A stretch of 64,000 nucleotides of DNA, taken from the NCBI RefSeq assembly GCF_014651855.1, contig NZ_BMXR01000010.1, positions 1 to 64,000 of the forward strand. The letters are read 5' to 3'. The number at the start of each line of letters is the position of its first letter. The first letter of the stretch is position 1. Shown here one piece after another: positions 16,654 to 25,936 of the stretch. Under the pieces are notes generated by a model. That model saw only the letters and a program-made list of their open reading frames with translations, did no database searches and was not told where the DNA came from. This DNA is from Saccharospirillum salsuginis. Lineage in GTDB: Bacteria > Pseudomonadota > Gammaproteobacteria > Pseudomonadales > Natronospirillaceae. A program made the translations under genes and the position numbers.

Positions 16654-19600
16654 TTAGAATCCTTTCCAAATAAGGAGGAAAAGAAATCAACAATACCTCC
16701 ATAGTTAAATGAAATGAGCGTTGTCGTATCAGTTACATAGCCTGAAGCTCCAACTGGGGTTCCAACTCCAAGTCCAAGCGCTGCATAGCCGCCACTAAAG
16801 CCGTTGCCAAACATCGCTCCTGCTTCACCAACTATGACTTCTCCGCCATCTACTGCAGTTTGACTGCCAAATCCTTCTAAATCATAAATAGTTTCTGCTG
16901 TAGTATACTCTATACTTCCCGTAGCCGAAGCACCTGGAGTATCTCCACCTCCACCTGAGACAAATTGTATACCTATATTTTGATTCCCATCTGAAACTAG
17001 ATTTAATCCGAAGGTCGCTCCAGCCCCCCATCCAAATGAAAAATTAGCACCACCTGCGACAGTATATAAACCAAAGGGATCAATTATGTTTATTGGATTG
17101 TTTGCAGCGTATTGATAAACGTTTACCCCACCTTTTACACCAATAGGGTCGTCAGTTGTATAGCGGCCACTACCAGGATCAAAGTAGCGATTAAGATTAT
17201 AGTGTAGCCCCGTTTCACTGTCGAAGTACTGCCCCGGGAAGCGCAGTCTGTTTTCAACTGTGTTCACGCTATTTGACATTTTTCCGAATGCTCGATAGTC
17301 AGCTTGCCAAACCATTGTTCCACTGCTGCCCACGACTTCATGTGCCGTGCCCAAGTGATCCCGAAGGTAATGATAGGCCTCACCGTTCTCCACAAACCCG
17401 ACCGGTGTTAGGCCTTCCAGTATGTAACGCCGCTCAGTCCCGTTTCGGGTTTCGCCGACCAGATGCGTGCCCGACCAATAAAATTCCGTGGCTTCGGTCC
17501 CCAGATTGTTCTGCTTGGACCAACGGCGTCCCATCGGACCATAGGCATAGCTGTAATCGACCGTAGGCTGGGTATCCGCATCGTCGTTTGGATAAGCCTG
17601 GTAGCTTACCAATTGATCGAGGTTGTTGTAGGTATATCGCTCCACCTCGCCGGTGGTTTTATCAATCTTCTCGATTCGATTGCCGTTGATGTCGTAGGTG
17701 TAGCTGTGCGTATCGTCTTCGAGCAGCCGATTGGCGGCGTCATATTGGGCGTTGTTGTTCAGTCGATTGCCCAAGGCGTCGTAGCTGAAGGATTCGGGAT
17801 GGCTGGGAGACTGAACGTCGGTCAGGCGGCCGGTATCGTCGTAGTCGAAGGCTCTTGTTTCATCGGCGACGCCTTGCCATTGGCTGACACGGCTGGCCGG
17901 GTCGTATTGATAGTCGTGGCTACGCAGGCCATTGCCATGATCGATCTGGCTTAGTTGGTTGGCGGCATCGTAGGACAGGCTACTGTTAGCGGCGTTACGG
18001 TCCAATGCAGTCAGCCGGTTCAGAGCGTCGTAGGTGTATTGGTACAGGGTGCCGTCGACGTCCAGTTGGCTGAGCAGACCTTTCACGTTGTACGTTTGGC
18101 TTTGAGTGATGCCCAGTCCAGCCAATTGGGTGGTCTCGTCCTCGGCGTTGTATTGGTAAGTCGTGGTTTCTCCATTGACGGTCTCGCTGACTTTGCGACC
18201 AAAGGCGTCGTATTCCAAGGTGACGACGCCGGTATTGTTTTCAGCGCGGACCTGTTGGTCCCGATCATTGTAGGCGTAGGAGTAGGTATCTTCGTTGCCG
18301 ATGGATTTTTGCACCAGGCGTTTGGCATCGTCGTAATCGTGGGTAATCACCACACCACCCGGGCGGGTGATGCTCGCCAACAGGTTGTCGCTGCGATAAG
18401 TGTATTCGGTCACGGTACCGTCGTAGAAGGTTCTTCGGTTCAATCGACCGAAGGTGTCGTAATCGTACTGGACGCTCTCCCCATTGGGCGCGGTGACTTG
18501 GGTCCGCCGGCCGGCGGCGTCGTAGGCGTAGGTGGTGGTGTCACCGTTGCCGTCGGTCGCGCTGATCAGCCGGTCCCGTTCGTCGTATTGGAAGCTCTGG
18601 GTTTCTCCGGCCGGGTTGACGATCTGGATCAGGTTGTTTCGGGCATCGTACTGGTACTGGGTGGTCCGTCCCAGAGCGTCGGTGGCGGTCAGCGGTAACC
18701 CGTGGTCGTTGTAGGTGAATTGGGTCTGGTGGCCCAGTGCGTTGGTGGTTTGCGCCAGGTCGCCATTCTCGGTCCAGCTTAGTGTTGTTACCTCGCCGGC
18801 TGGATCGGTAACGGTCAGCGGGTTGCCTTGATCGTCATAGGCCAGGGTCGTGGTGCGGCCGCTGCGGGTCTGAACGCTCAAGGGCCAGGGATGGCCCTCG
18901 TCATCGTATTGGGTCGTTACCGTGCCGCGCTCGTCGGTGCGGGTCAGCTGGTTGCCGTACTCGTCGTAGGTGAAGTGATATTCCGTTCCCATGGGGCCGA
19001 CATAACGGGTGACCAGGCTGTCATCGTCGCGGTCGTATTGAACGGTGCGACCCAGTGGCGCGTCGATGCGTGTGTACTGGCCGGTTTCGTTGTAGGTGAA
19101 CACCCACTGACTGCCCTGGCTGTCGGTCTTGGTGGTACGGTTGTTGGCCGGGTCGTATTGATAGGTGAAGGTGTTTTCGTATTCGGTATAGGTGGCGACT
19201 TTTGTACCGTCATAAGTGACGGAGGTTTCGACCACACCGCTGGCGTCCGTGATCCGGGTCAGGTGGGCATAGGTGTGGCCGTCGCCGACCGGACTATAGT
19301 CAGTATAGTCGTATCGGCGTACGCCACCAGTGGGATCCGTTACGGCCACCAGCTCGCCATCCTGGTCGTAGTCGTATTGCCATTCGCGGCCGGTATGATC
19401 GCGTATGGCGGTGATCAGTCCGTTGGTGTTGTAGTCGTAGTTGAGCGAACGGCCATGGTCATCGGCTTTCTGGACCAACCGGCCCTGGTCGTCATAGCTG
19501 TAGTGAATGGCATTGCCATTGCGGTCCACTTCCGTTTGCAGGTTACCGTCCTTGTTATAAATCTTATAGCGGCCGTCGCGTTCTTCCAATCTCGCTTTCC

Positions 19601-20147
19601 CGTTGCTCAGCCGGGTCACCACGTCGAACAGGCCCGGAGCCTTGAATGTGCCGTCGTCCTGTTCGGTGTAGACGTAACGTTTGCCATTGGGTAGGCGGCG
19701 AACGTATTGCGGGATAAAGGAGTCGCTGGTATTGCCGCCGGTGTACTTGTAATTGAAGACCAGGCCCTGGTCGCAACTCATGCTCCAGCCGGCGCCCAGA
19801 GGACCAACCCTTGGGTCGTGCGAGTTGAACGTCCGGGTCACCGCCAGAGTCGGGCGCCCCTTGAGCTGGACGTCGGTCTCCTGCCAGATGAAGTGGCCGG
19901 TTGACAAATAGACAGGCGACCCCTGGCTGTCGCAATTGTCCGGATCGTTTTCGCACTCCCCGCCTTCACACGGTCCCGGATCGTCCGGTTGGTTGGGTTC
20001 GGTGGTGTCGTGCCCCTGGTCCCAGGGAAAATGATAGGCCTGTGCTGGCATGAAGACGGTCAGGCCGATCAATAGAAACAGACACGCCAGCAGGCCATTG
20101 GCGAATCGGTCAAGGCGATAGGGTGTTGCGGATAAAACGCTGTTCAT
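16644..20147 (-). CDS. Sec-exported YD-repeat (Rhs-like) protein with variable C-terminal tail
   Basis: 1167 residues. A signal peptide ends near residue 37 (PAQAYHF). A Cys-rich linker leads into a DUF6531-like N-terminal Rhs segment (about 65-150: GSPVYLSTGHF, TRTFNSHD), then more than 25 YD-type repeats (GNxxxYxYDxxGR) to about residue 860, then the RHS core (LRFPGQYFDSETGLHYNLNR, DPIG) ending in NPINIIDPFGL near 1030. The last 137 residues change character: glycine-rich, alternating polar/non-polar (GGANFSFGWGAG), and encoded by AT-rich DNA, as in polymorphic toxin tips. Unlike T6SS Rhs proteins, it has a Sec signal and no PAAR domain. It forms one gene string with the secreted proteins upstream. 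Confidence 0.9.
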   Translation of the reverse strand: MNSVLSATPYRLDRFANGLLACLFLLIGLTVFMPAQAYHFPWDQGHDTTEPNQPDDPGPCEGGECENDPDNCDSQGSPVYLSTGHFIWQETDVQLKGRPTLAVTRTFNSHDPRVGPLGAGWSMSCDQGLVFNYKYTGGNTSDSFIPQYVRRLPNGKRYVYTEQDDGTFKAPGLFDVVTRLSNGKARLEERDGRYKIYNKDGNLQTEVDRNGNAIHYSYDDQGRLVQKADDHGRSLNYDYNTNGLITAIRDHTGREWQYDYDQDGELVAVTDPTGGVRRYDYTDYSPVGDGHTYAHLTRITDASGVVETSVTYDGTKVATYTEYENTFTYQYDPANNRTTKTDSQGSQWVFTYNETGQYTRIDAPLGRTVQYDRDDDSLVTRYVGPMGTEYHFTYDEYGNQLTRTDERGTVTTQYDDEGHPWPLSVQTRSGRTTTLAYDDQGNPLTVTDPAGEVTTLSWTENGDLAQTTNALGHQTQFTYNDHGLPLTATDALGRTTQYQYDARNNLIQIVNPAGETQSFQYDERDRLISATDGNGDTTTYAYDAAGRRTQVTAPNGESVQYDYDTFGRLNRRTFYDGTVTEYTYRSDNLLASITRPGGVVITHDYDDAKRLVQKSIGNEDTYSYAYNDRDQQVRAENNTGVVTLEYDAFGRKVSETVNGETTTYQYNAEDETTQLAGLGITQSQTYNVKGLLSQLDVDGTLYQYTYDALNRLTALDRNAANSSLSYDAANQLSQIDHGNGLRSHDYQYDPASRVSQWQGVADETRAFDYDDTGRLTDVQSPSHPESFSYDALGNRLNNNAQYDAANRLLEDDTHSYTYDINGNRIEKIDKTTGEVERYTYNNLDQLVSYQAYPNDDADTQPTVDYSYAYGPMGRRWSKQNNLGTEATEFYWSGTHLVGETRNGTERRYILEGLTPVGFVENGEAYHYLRDHLGTAHEVVGSSGTMVWQADYRAFGKMSNSVNTVENRLRFPGQYFDSETGLHYNLNRYFDPGSGRYTTDDPIGVKGGVNVYQYAANNPINIIDPFGLYTVAGGANFSFGWGAGATFGLNLVSDGNQNIGIQFVSGGGGDTPGASATGSIEYTTAETIYDLEGFGSQTAVDGGEVIVGEAGAMFGNGFSGGYAALGLGVGTPVGASGYVTDTTTLISFNYGGIVDFFSSLFGKDSKCQ

Positions 20148-20164
20148 GGTCGATTCTCCCTGAG

Positions 20165-20587
20165 TTACCGGTCCGTGGATGAAGCGAACGCTTGCAGTTT
20201 ATTCGAGGCGGCATCGAGCGATCGCGCCAGGCGATGGTATTCCGATTGGTAGCCCGGGTGTTCAGCCAACCAGTCTTCGATTGCCTCGCGGTGCCGGGTC
20301 GCCCAGGCGACGGCTTGCGAGGCTGTCGTGCCGTATTGCCTATAGAGGGCCGTTATGGTCTGCCGGGTATCTTCGTCGCGTTGTTGGATGACATCCTGCT
20401 CAACACCGGCTCCCAGCAAAGCCAGTCTTTCTTCGACACCCTCGAGCGTGGCCTGACGGACAGCGATATCCATCTTGACGTAGTGCGCCGGTGTCAGTTC
20501 CTGGGCGAATACGGACAGCGAGAGCCCTGCAAGCAAAAGGCCAGCGAGAATGGATCTGAATCGGTAAAAGCTTGTGACCAACATCAT
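20165..20587 (-). CDS. Small secreted helical protein of unknown function
   Basis: 140 residues with a clear signal peptide (LAGLLLAGLSLSVFAQ, cleavage near 29). The mature part is all-helical and charged, with no Cys and no known motif. It starts 9 bases after the PKD protein and ends 17 bases before the YD-repeat gene, so it belongs to the same transcript. A chaperone, plug or linker for the exported YD-repeat protein is possible, but nothing in the sequence proves this. Confidence 0.75.
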   Translation of the reverse strand: MMLVTSFYRFRSILAGLLLAGLSLSVFAQELTPAHYVKMDIAVRQATLEGVEERLALLGAGVEQDVIQQRDEDTRQTITALYRQYGTTASQAVAWATRHREAIEDWLAEHPGYQSEYHRLARSLDAASNKLQAFASSTDR

Positions 20588-20596
20588 CGCTCCCCC

Positions 20597-23185
20597 TTAG
20601 TAGTAAACGCGTTGCAGAGCATACACGGTGATGGATTCGTAGCCGTTGTCGTCCAGACCGGTCACACCCAGTCGATAGGTGCCCGGCGCGACGAAGTGCC
20701 CGTCGTTGTCGCGGCCATCCCAGGTCAGGGTGTTGTCGCCGGCGGAGAGGTCGACGTACTCGAACTCGGCGACATCCTGGCCGCTCTCGGCATCGTTGAT
20801 GACCAGTCGCACCCGGCCGGCCCGGTTCAGATTAACCGTTATCCGGCTGACAGCCGGCCCTTCGGGCGTGTTCTGGGTTGGCTGCAGAATGGATGGCTCG
20901 GCGGTAACGGAGGCCACATGCACGCCACTGCGCACGTAGATGGCGTTATCCGGCAGGGTGTAGGCGAAAATGCCGAACAGGAAGCGGTCGCCTGGCGGTG
21001 CTTCGATCAATTGACCGTCGGCGTTCTCGCCGTTCCAAGTGATGGTGTGGGAACCGCGACCCAGCGGCCGACGCTGCAGGAAGGTCACCAACCGGGTATT
21101 GACGTTGAACAAGCCCATGAAGGCAGTGACCTCTGAGGCGCGGTCGAGTGTGAAGGTGATATCGAGCGGGTCGCCAGCCAGCGGTGAGAAGCTCGACGGA
21201 ATCGAGCTGCGTGGCGGGTTGCTCTGCACGCCGCCGGATGCCAGGGCCAGGTCGAGACGCTCCGTCCGACCGTCGAGCCTATACAGGAGGATCGCCCGAT
21301 ATTCTCCTTCGGATACCACCTCTCCGGCATCGTTCCGGCCATCCCAGGCGTCCTCGTAGTTCCCGGCCGCACGGGTGGTGAAGGGCACCAGGGTCCGTAC
21401 GATCTGGCCGTTTCCGTCTTCTATGACCAGGCTGACGTCGGTTTCTCCGCCCAGGGTGGTCTCGACGCCGACCGTTTCGCCGTTCAAGGGGTCCAACGTG
21501 TCGGTACCGACGCTCAGATCCACACCCGGTTCGACAAACACGCGCACTGTATCGCTGGCCTGCAACCCTTCGGCGTCGGTTACCCGTACTCGTGGGTACA
21601 GAGTGCCGATTTGTGCGTAGGTCGTCGTGAGCGAGGCGTCGGCGGTGGTCTGGTCGTAGACGCCGTCGCCGTCCAGATCCCACTCGTATTGATCGATTGG
21701 TTCGCCGTTCGGGTCCTCGGCTGTGGCCGTCAGGCTGACGTTAAGCGGTGGATTGCCTGTATCGGGCGAGGCCGATACGGTGACGCTCGGGCTGCCAGCC
21801 GGCAGGGCACTGACATTAAGCGTCGGCACGGTGATCTCGGTCGCCGCGCCGAGGGTGTCGGTCACGCGCAGCCGAGCTTGGAAGGTGCCTTCCGTTTCGT
21901 AAGTGTGAGTTGTGGTGCCCGAGGTCGTGGTGTCGTCGTAAGTGCCATCGCCGTCGTAGTCCCACTCGAAGCGATCGATGCCGTCCTCGTCCGTAGCTGT
22001 GGCATTGAAGGTGACCGTCAGCGGGATCTGACCGTTGGACGGGTTCAGGTCAACGGATACATCCGGCGGTTCATTACCAACGGAGATGCGCACCTGGCCG
22101 GTGGCTTGTTCGCCCTCGCTGTCGGTTACCCGGAGCGTGGCGTCGTATTCGCCGGGAGTCTGATAGGTGAATGTCTGGTCGCGTCCCACGGTTTCGCTTC
22201 GGTCATAGGTACCGTCACCCTCAAAATCCCATTCGTAACGAACGATGGCTGTCTGGGTATTGGCATCGGGCGTGAATGTGACAACCAAGGGGGCGTTGCC
22301 TTCGGTGGGCTGGGCCGAGGGCAAGGCCGCCAGCGCATCGGCTACACCCAGATAATGACTGGGGTCATCATCCTCGACCGTGCTGTCGCCCAGGCCATGT
22401 GCCGATACCCGGCCGAGGTTCTTGTACTGACCTTCGCTCACTTCATCGGTGATCCGGCAGCTCCGGCTTTCACCGACCGTCAGTGTGTCGATCTCACACA
22501 CGTCGATCGGATCCCCTTGGGACGGCAGCACTCGCTCGTCTGTAATGACCAGTTCGGTCAGGTCCACATCGCCGGTAATGTGCACCGTGAAGGTCCATTC
22601 GACGGGCTCACCGACGGTCAGTTCCGGGCCGGGGGCTGCGTCGGCATCCTGGCCTTCGGTGCTTTTTTCCAGTTCGATGGATGGATTACCCAAAGTCCCG
22701 AGGTAATGACTGGGGTCGGCGTCTCGTGCGCGGTGCCACCAGCGGTTGCCTCGCGCCAGGGCGATCCCGGTATTTTCGTACTGGCCTACTTGGGCGACCC
22801 CCGTGCGGGTACAGGATTGCGTATCACCCTGCTTGAGCTTGTCGATGCGGCATATATGCTCCACCCGACCGAACCAGTGGTCCGGATCGGGAGTCCGGTC
22901 GAAGACATCCACCTGCTGCAAGGTGGCCTTGCCCGTGTTCGTGACGGTGTAGGTCCAGGTGACGGGGCTGCCCAACAGCACTTCCGGGCCGGGAGGCTGG
23001 TCGGCGTCCTGGCCGTTGGTGGTGGTTTCGATGGTCACGTCGAACGCGGGGTGCCACCACCAGAAAGCGTGCGCCGAGGGCGCTTGCCACAATAACAATA
23101 GGACGACCGGAGTCGCCAACAGTCTTTTCAACACATGGCTCGAACAGCCGGTCCATCGAGCGCGGTCGCGGTATCCATTTATCAT
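20597..23185 (-). CDS. Exported PKD-domain protein with FlgD-type Ig modules
   Basis: 862 residues with a signal peptide (LLLLWQAPSAHA). Order: two DUF11-like modules (about 45-150 and 165-275, each with EPVxWTFTV/TWTYTV, and ending DPSHYLG), three PKD domains (about 290-560) each with a calcium-type loop DxDGDGxYD or DFEGDGTYD, then FlgD Ig-like modules (AWDGRNDAGEVVSEGEY, TWNGENADGQ, TWDGRDNDGHFVAPGTY). This is a modular surface or secreted scaffold protein. ATG 23185 has AGGGG five bases upstream and is preferred over the GTG two codons before it. It shares FlgD-Ig modules with the next protein upstream. Confidence 0.85.
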   Translation of the reverse strand: MINGYRDRARWTGCSSHVLKRLLATPVVLLLLWQAPSAHAFWWWHPAFDVTIETTTNGQDADQPPGPEVLLGSPVTWTYTVTNTGKATLQQVDVFDRTPDPDHWFGRVEHICRIDKLKQGDTQSCTRTGVAQVGQYENTGIALARGNRWWHRARDADPSHYLGTLGNPSIELEKSTEGQDADAAPGPELTVGEPVEWTFTVHITGDVDLTELVITDERVLPSQGDPIDVCEIDTLTVGESRSCRITDEVSEGQYKNLGRVSAHGLGDSTVEDDDPSHYLGVADALAALPSAQPTEGNAPLVVTFTPDANTQTAIVRYEWDFEGDGTYDRSETVGRDQTFTYQTPGEYDATLRVTDSEGEQATGQVRISVGNEPPDVSVDLNPSNGQIPLTVTFNATATDEDGIDRFEWDYDGDGTYDDTTTSGTTTHTYETEGTFQARLRVTDTLGAATEITVPTLNVSALPAGSPSVTVSASPDTGNPPLNVSLTATAEDPNGEPIDQYEWDLDGDGVYDQTTADASLTTTYAQIGTLYPRVRVTDAEGLQASDTVRVFVEPGVDLSVGTDTLDPLNGETVGVETTLGGETDVSLVIEDGNGQIVRTLVPFTTRAAGNYEDAWDGRNDAGEVVSEGEYRAILLYRLDGRTERLDLALASGGVQSNPPRSSIPSSFSPLAGDPLDITFTLDRASEVTAFMGLFNVNTRLVTFLQRRPLGRGSHTITWNGENADGQLIEAPPGDRFLFGIFAYTLPDNAIYVRSGVHVASVTAEPSILQPTQNTPEGPAVSRITVNLNRAGRVRLVINDAESGQDVAEFEYVDLSAGDNTLTWDGRDNDGHFVAPGTYRLGVTGLDDNGYESITVYALQRVYY

Positions 23186-23259
23186 GTTCACCCCTGATTA
23201 TCCTGTCAGCCCTCCTTGAAGCGGGCGGTGGTATAAGTTTGTTTCGCCGGATACCGCGT

Positions 23260-24351
23260 TTATTCCGGAATGAAAATACGCAGACTCCTAACCCCGACCT
23301 GGCCGTTGAATCCCGAGATGTTGACTGTGACCAGGTGCATGCCCGGTGACAGCCCCGCCGGGTTCCAACGCCAAGTCAGCGGTACATACCCTTGTTCTTC
23401 TTCGGAGACGAAAGTCTGATCGACGAAAAACGCGACCTCGTACAGGCTCTGCTGCATGGCCCAGCGATCGTCTTCGTGCATGCCGACCCGCAACGACACC
23501 GGACCGGTCACTACGGGGATGCCCGCCTCGTTGACGGGCAGGTCGTCGCGGATGTCGAGCGTCACTCTCGGGTCGATGTCGACGGAACGCGGCAGGTAGT
23601 AATGACGGGAGATCCGCCGGCCATCGCGTTCCAGCGGAACCTGGCTGAAATCCGGCATCTGTGACGTCCAACCATGGTTCTGGCGCCAGGTGGTGTAATC
23701 CAGATTCCGATTACCCGTGGTCAGGATGCTGTGTCTTGGCAGTTCAAAGCCAGTGACCAGCAAGGCCAATTGTTCATGGTCGATCAGATCCACCAGGTTG
23801 TCCCGGTCCTGCCCGTTCCAGTTGATCACATTGCGACCGGGGCCGCGCACACCCCAATTCAGGATGGGGGCCATCATCGGACCGGAGCGGACACCGGCTC
23901 GGGCCAAAATGCGCGCAGGTTGCTCCAACTCAAAGACAATGCGGCCGGACGACTCGACCCGAGGGTTCACTCGGATTTCCTCGCCGCCACTGAAGGTACG
24001 AGGATCGTACGTCTGGCTTTCGGCTTCGCTATCGGTTGGTTTGAAACTCAGCACAGGAACAAAGGCTTCATTGGGCACTACGCTGCCCTCGCTGTCCTTA
24101 CCATCCCAGGTCAATCGATGAATCCCGGCGTCGAGGGGCTGGTCAGACGATAGAGTCCTCACCCGATCGCCATCCGCCGAGAATATCCGGACCTCCACTC
24201 GTCCGGTTTGCTCGATCTCGACCGGGATTTCGAACGTCTGGCCGCGGGACGGATTGAACTCATGTCGCTCATAATCCTGCAGGCCGACCGAGGCCAAACC
24301 ATTCAGTGACATACCCAGACCGATCACGGCCACGATTACCCGATGGATCAT
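23260..24351 (-). CDS. Exported FlgD-Ig-domain protein
   Basis: 363 residues, signal peptide 1-20. The first module (about 40-110) is FlgD Ig-like, with FSADGDRVRTL and LTWDGKDSEGSVVPNEAF. A second similar module lies at about 125-205 (NWNGQDRDNLVDL). The C-terminal 130 residues are beta-rich and unassigned. The ATG overlaps the upstream stop (ATGA, 24348-24351). FlgD-Ig modules are common in secreted and surface proteins and give no catalytic role. Likely a partner of the PKD protein. Confidence 0.8.
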   Translation of the reverse strand: MIHRVIVAVIGLGMSLNGLASVGLQDYERHEFNPSRGQTFEIPVEIEQTGRVEVRIFSADGDRVRTLSSDQPLDAGIHRLTWDGKDSEGSVVPNEAFVPVLSFKPTDSEAESQTYDPRTFSGGEEIRVNPRVESSGRIVFELEQPARILARAGVRSGPMMAPILNWGVRGPGRNVINWNGQDRDNLVDLIDHEQLALLVTGFELPRHSILTTGNRNLDYTTWRQNHGWTSQMPDFSQVPLERDGRRISRHYYLPRSVDIDPRVTLDIRDDLPVNEAGIPVVTGPVSLRVGMHEDDRWAMQQSLYEVAFFVDQTFVSEEEQGYVPLTWRWNPAGLSPGMHLVTVNISGFNGQVGVRSLRIFIPE

Positions 24352-25247
24352 TTTCGAATCTCCAAATCCCGAATGTCCTTAACGCCGGCGGGCGTGTCCA
24401 TGGTGTGTAGTTGACCGCTCTCGTTTCGACACATAAGCGCAGAGCCCCTCGCATCACGGCGAACGAAATAAAGGCGATTGTCGACCGGTGCCGGAGAAAG
24501 GTCGGTAACCGCGCCGTGTGTAATCTTTTCGGCCCTGGCGGCATCGCCTTCCTGCAACGATTGTCGGTAGATATGGAAATGCCCGGCCGCGTTGCCGCTG
24601 AAATACAACCAAGATTCCGAGTCGTCCACCGCGGGTTCCCGGCTGATTGAATTCTGTAAGGTGATTTGTTCCGCCGTTCCGCTCTGGACGTGGTAGCGCC
24701 AGACTTCCTGGATGATTTTTCCGCACCCCAGTACGCAATGGACATTGCTGTAGTAAAGCCACGGATCGGCCAAATAAGGCTCGAATTGCGCCGACCGCTG
24801 CGTAATAACGGGGGTCAGTGATCGGTGGACTGGATCGAACTCGACAATGTCCGTATCGACGCTTTGTCCTTCCTTGAGCTGCACCAGGTACAACCGGTTG
24901 TTGGCCCGGTTCCATTCAGGCTGGGCGTAGGCGAATTCGGTGGAGGGCTCAAGCCATGTTTCGCTCTGATTACCGAGCGGCGACGCGACGAGAACATTGC
25001 CCGCTTCGTCCAGATAGGCGAGTTTGGCGTGTTGTGATGCCATCACCGGTGTTCTGGCTTCGGCGTTCAGATCGAAGACTTGCGGCCCTTTCGCAGGGTC
25101 CAGAACGCCATAGGTTTGCCAGCCATGTTCGGTCAGTCCGACAAATGTCATGCCTGCCGGCCATTGCGAACAGTTGGCGTACACCTGATTCGAGGCGGCC
25201 CAGAGCAGTAAACCGACGGATAACGTGCGAACGCTGAAAGGAATCAT
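24348..25247 (-). CDS. Periplasmic TolB/PD40-like beta-propeller protein
   Basis: 299 residues with a signal peptide (VGLLLWAASNQVYA). Repeated propeller strands are visible: QPEWNRANNRLYLVQL, LADPWLYYSN, DDSESWLYFSGNAAGHFHIYR, PAPVDNRLYFVRRD, as in PD40 repeats. Four Cys, including CVLGCGK, may form disulphides. It overlaps both neighbours by four bases (ATGA at each end), so it belongs firmly to this operon. Probably a periplasmic docking protein; its partner is unknown. Confidence 0.75.
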   Translation of the reverse strand: MIPFSVRTLSVGLLLWAASNQVYANCSQWPAGMTFVGLTEHGWQTYGVLDPAKGPQVFDLNAEARTPVMASQHAKLAYLDEAGNVLVASPLGNQSETWLEPSTEFAYAQPEWNRANNRLYLVQLKEGQSVDTDIVEFDPVHRSLTPVITQRSAQFEPYLADPWLYYSNVHCVLGCGKIIQEVWRYHVQSGTAEQITLQNSISREPAVDDSESWLYFSGNAAGHFHIYRQSLQEGDAARAEKITHGAVTDLSPAPVDNRLYFVRRDARGSALMCRNESGQLHTMDTPAGVKDIRDLEIRK

Positions 25248-25936
25248 GACAGAGCCCTTTTAATAACTCTGGCTGTACGCCATCTGGCCACCAACGCCAA
25301 TATGAATGTCAGAGCCAGGGCGCTGTAAAACACGGTATAAAAACCATAACGGGTTTCCGTGCCAATCAGGAAGCCGTGTAACAGACCCAGTGCGATAACC
25401 CCCGGCATCAGCCGGTGCACCCGGCGCCAAATCGGGCCGATCCTATTTCGCAGACCAGCGGCTGTGGCGGCCAGCAATAGGAGAAAAAAAGCGGTCAGTC
25501 CCACCGTGATCGATGCGTGATAAAAGTCTTTTACATTGGGTAAAAGCAATGGCCATTCGATGCTGTTCTTGCGCAACGACACAGCCATGACGAAGCTGCC
25601 AATGTGGGCGGTGACCACCAGGACGGATATTGCCCCCAGAATGCCATGCCGTGCTCGAGCCCAAGATGGCAGCCAGGCAGCATAGGGCGTGGGTTTCAAT
25701 AGTCCGCATAGTGCTTGCAGCCATAACAAAACAGCCGCATAAAGACCGAACAGCTTGGATAAGACATACCAGACCTGCCCCGGGGGTGCGCCGTATTGCC
25801 AGTAGGTAGTCACATCCGTCGTACTGTACCACCAGGCCCAGGGCAAGATCAGAATGGCGATCCAGATCATCCGGCCGAGGAGGTTAAGCCCATTGGGTAG
25901 CCTCCCAAAAGGCGAGTTGATCAGTTGAGTCCGCAT
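25244..25936 (-). CDS. Ferric-reductase-like multi-pass membrane protein
   Basis: 230 residues with about six membrane helices. Histidines sit in helices at places like those used for heme in the ferric-reductase/YedZ(MsrQ) fold (RHGILGAISVLVVTAHIG, FYHASITVG, RRVHRLMPGVIALGLLHG). No FAD or NAD domain follows, so electrons would come from or go to partner proteins or quinol. Start set at the ATG with AAGGA 9 bases upstream; a GTG seven codons earlier is less likely. It overlaps the rhodanese gene by 16 bases, which suggests a redox pair. Confidence 0.75.
   Translation of the reverse strand: MRTQLINSPFGRLPNGLNLLGRMIWIAILILPWAWWYSTTDVTTYWQYGAPPGQVWYVLSKLFGLYAAVLLWLQALCGLLKPTPYAAWLPSWARARHGILGAISVLVVTAHIGSFVMAVSLRKNSIEWPLLLPNVKDFYHASITVGLTAFFLLLLAATAAGLRNRIGPIWRRVHRLMPGVIALGLLHGFLIGTETRYGFYTVFYSALALTFILALVARWRTARVIKRALS

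Noticed and set aside
17100..19900. Many recurring short segments (GTATTGGTA, GTCGTA and similar)
   Set aside because: They are the codons of YD repeats in the Rhs-like protein, not DNA repeats.
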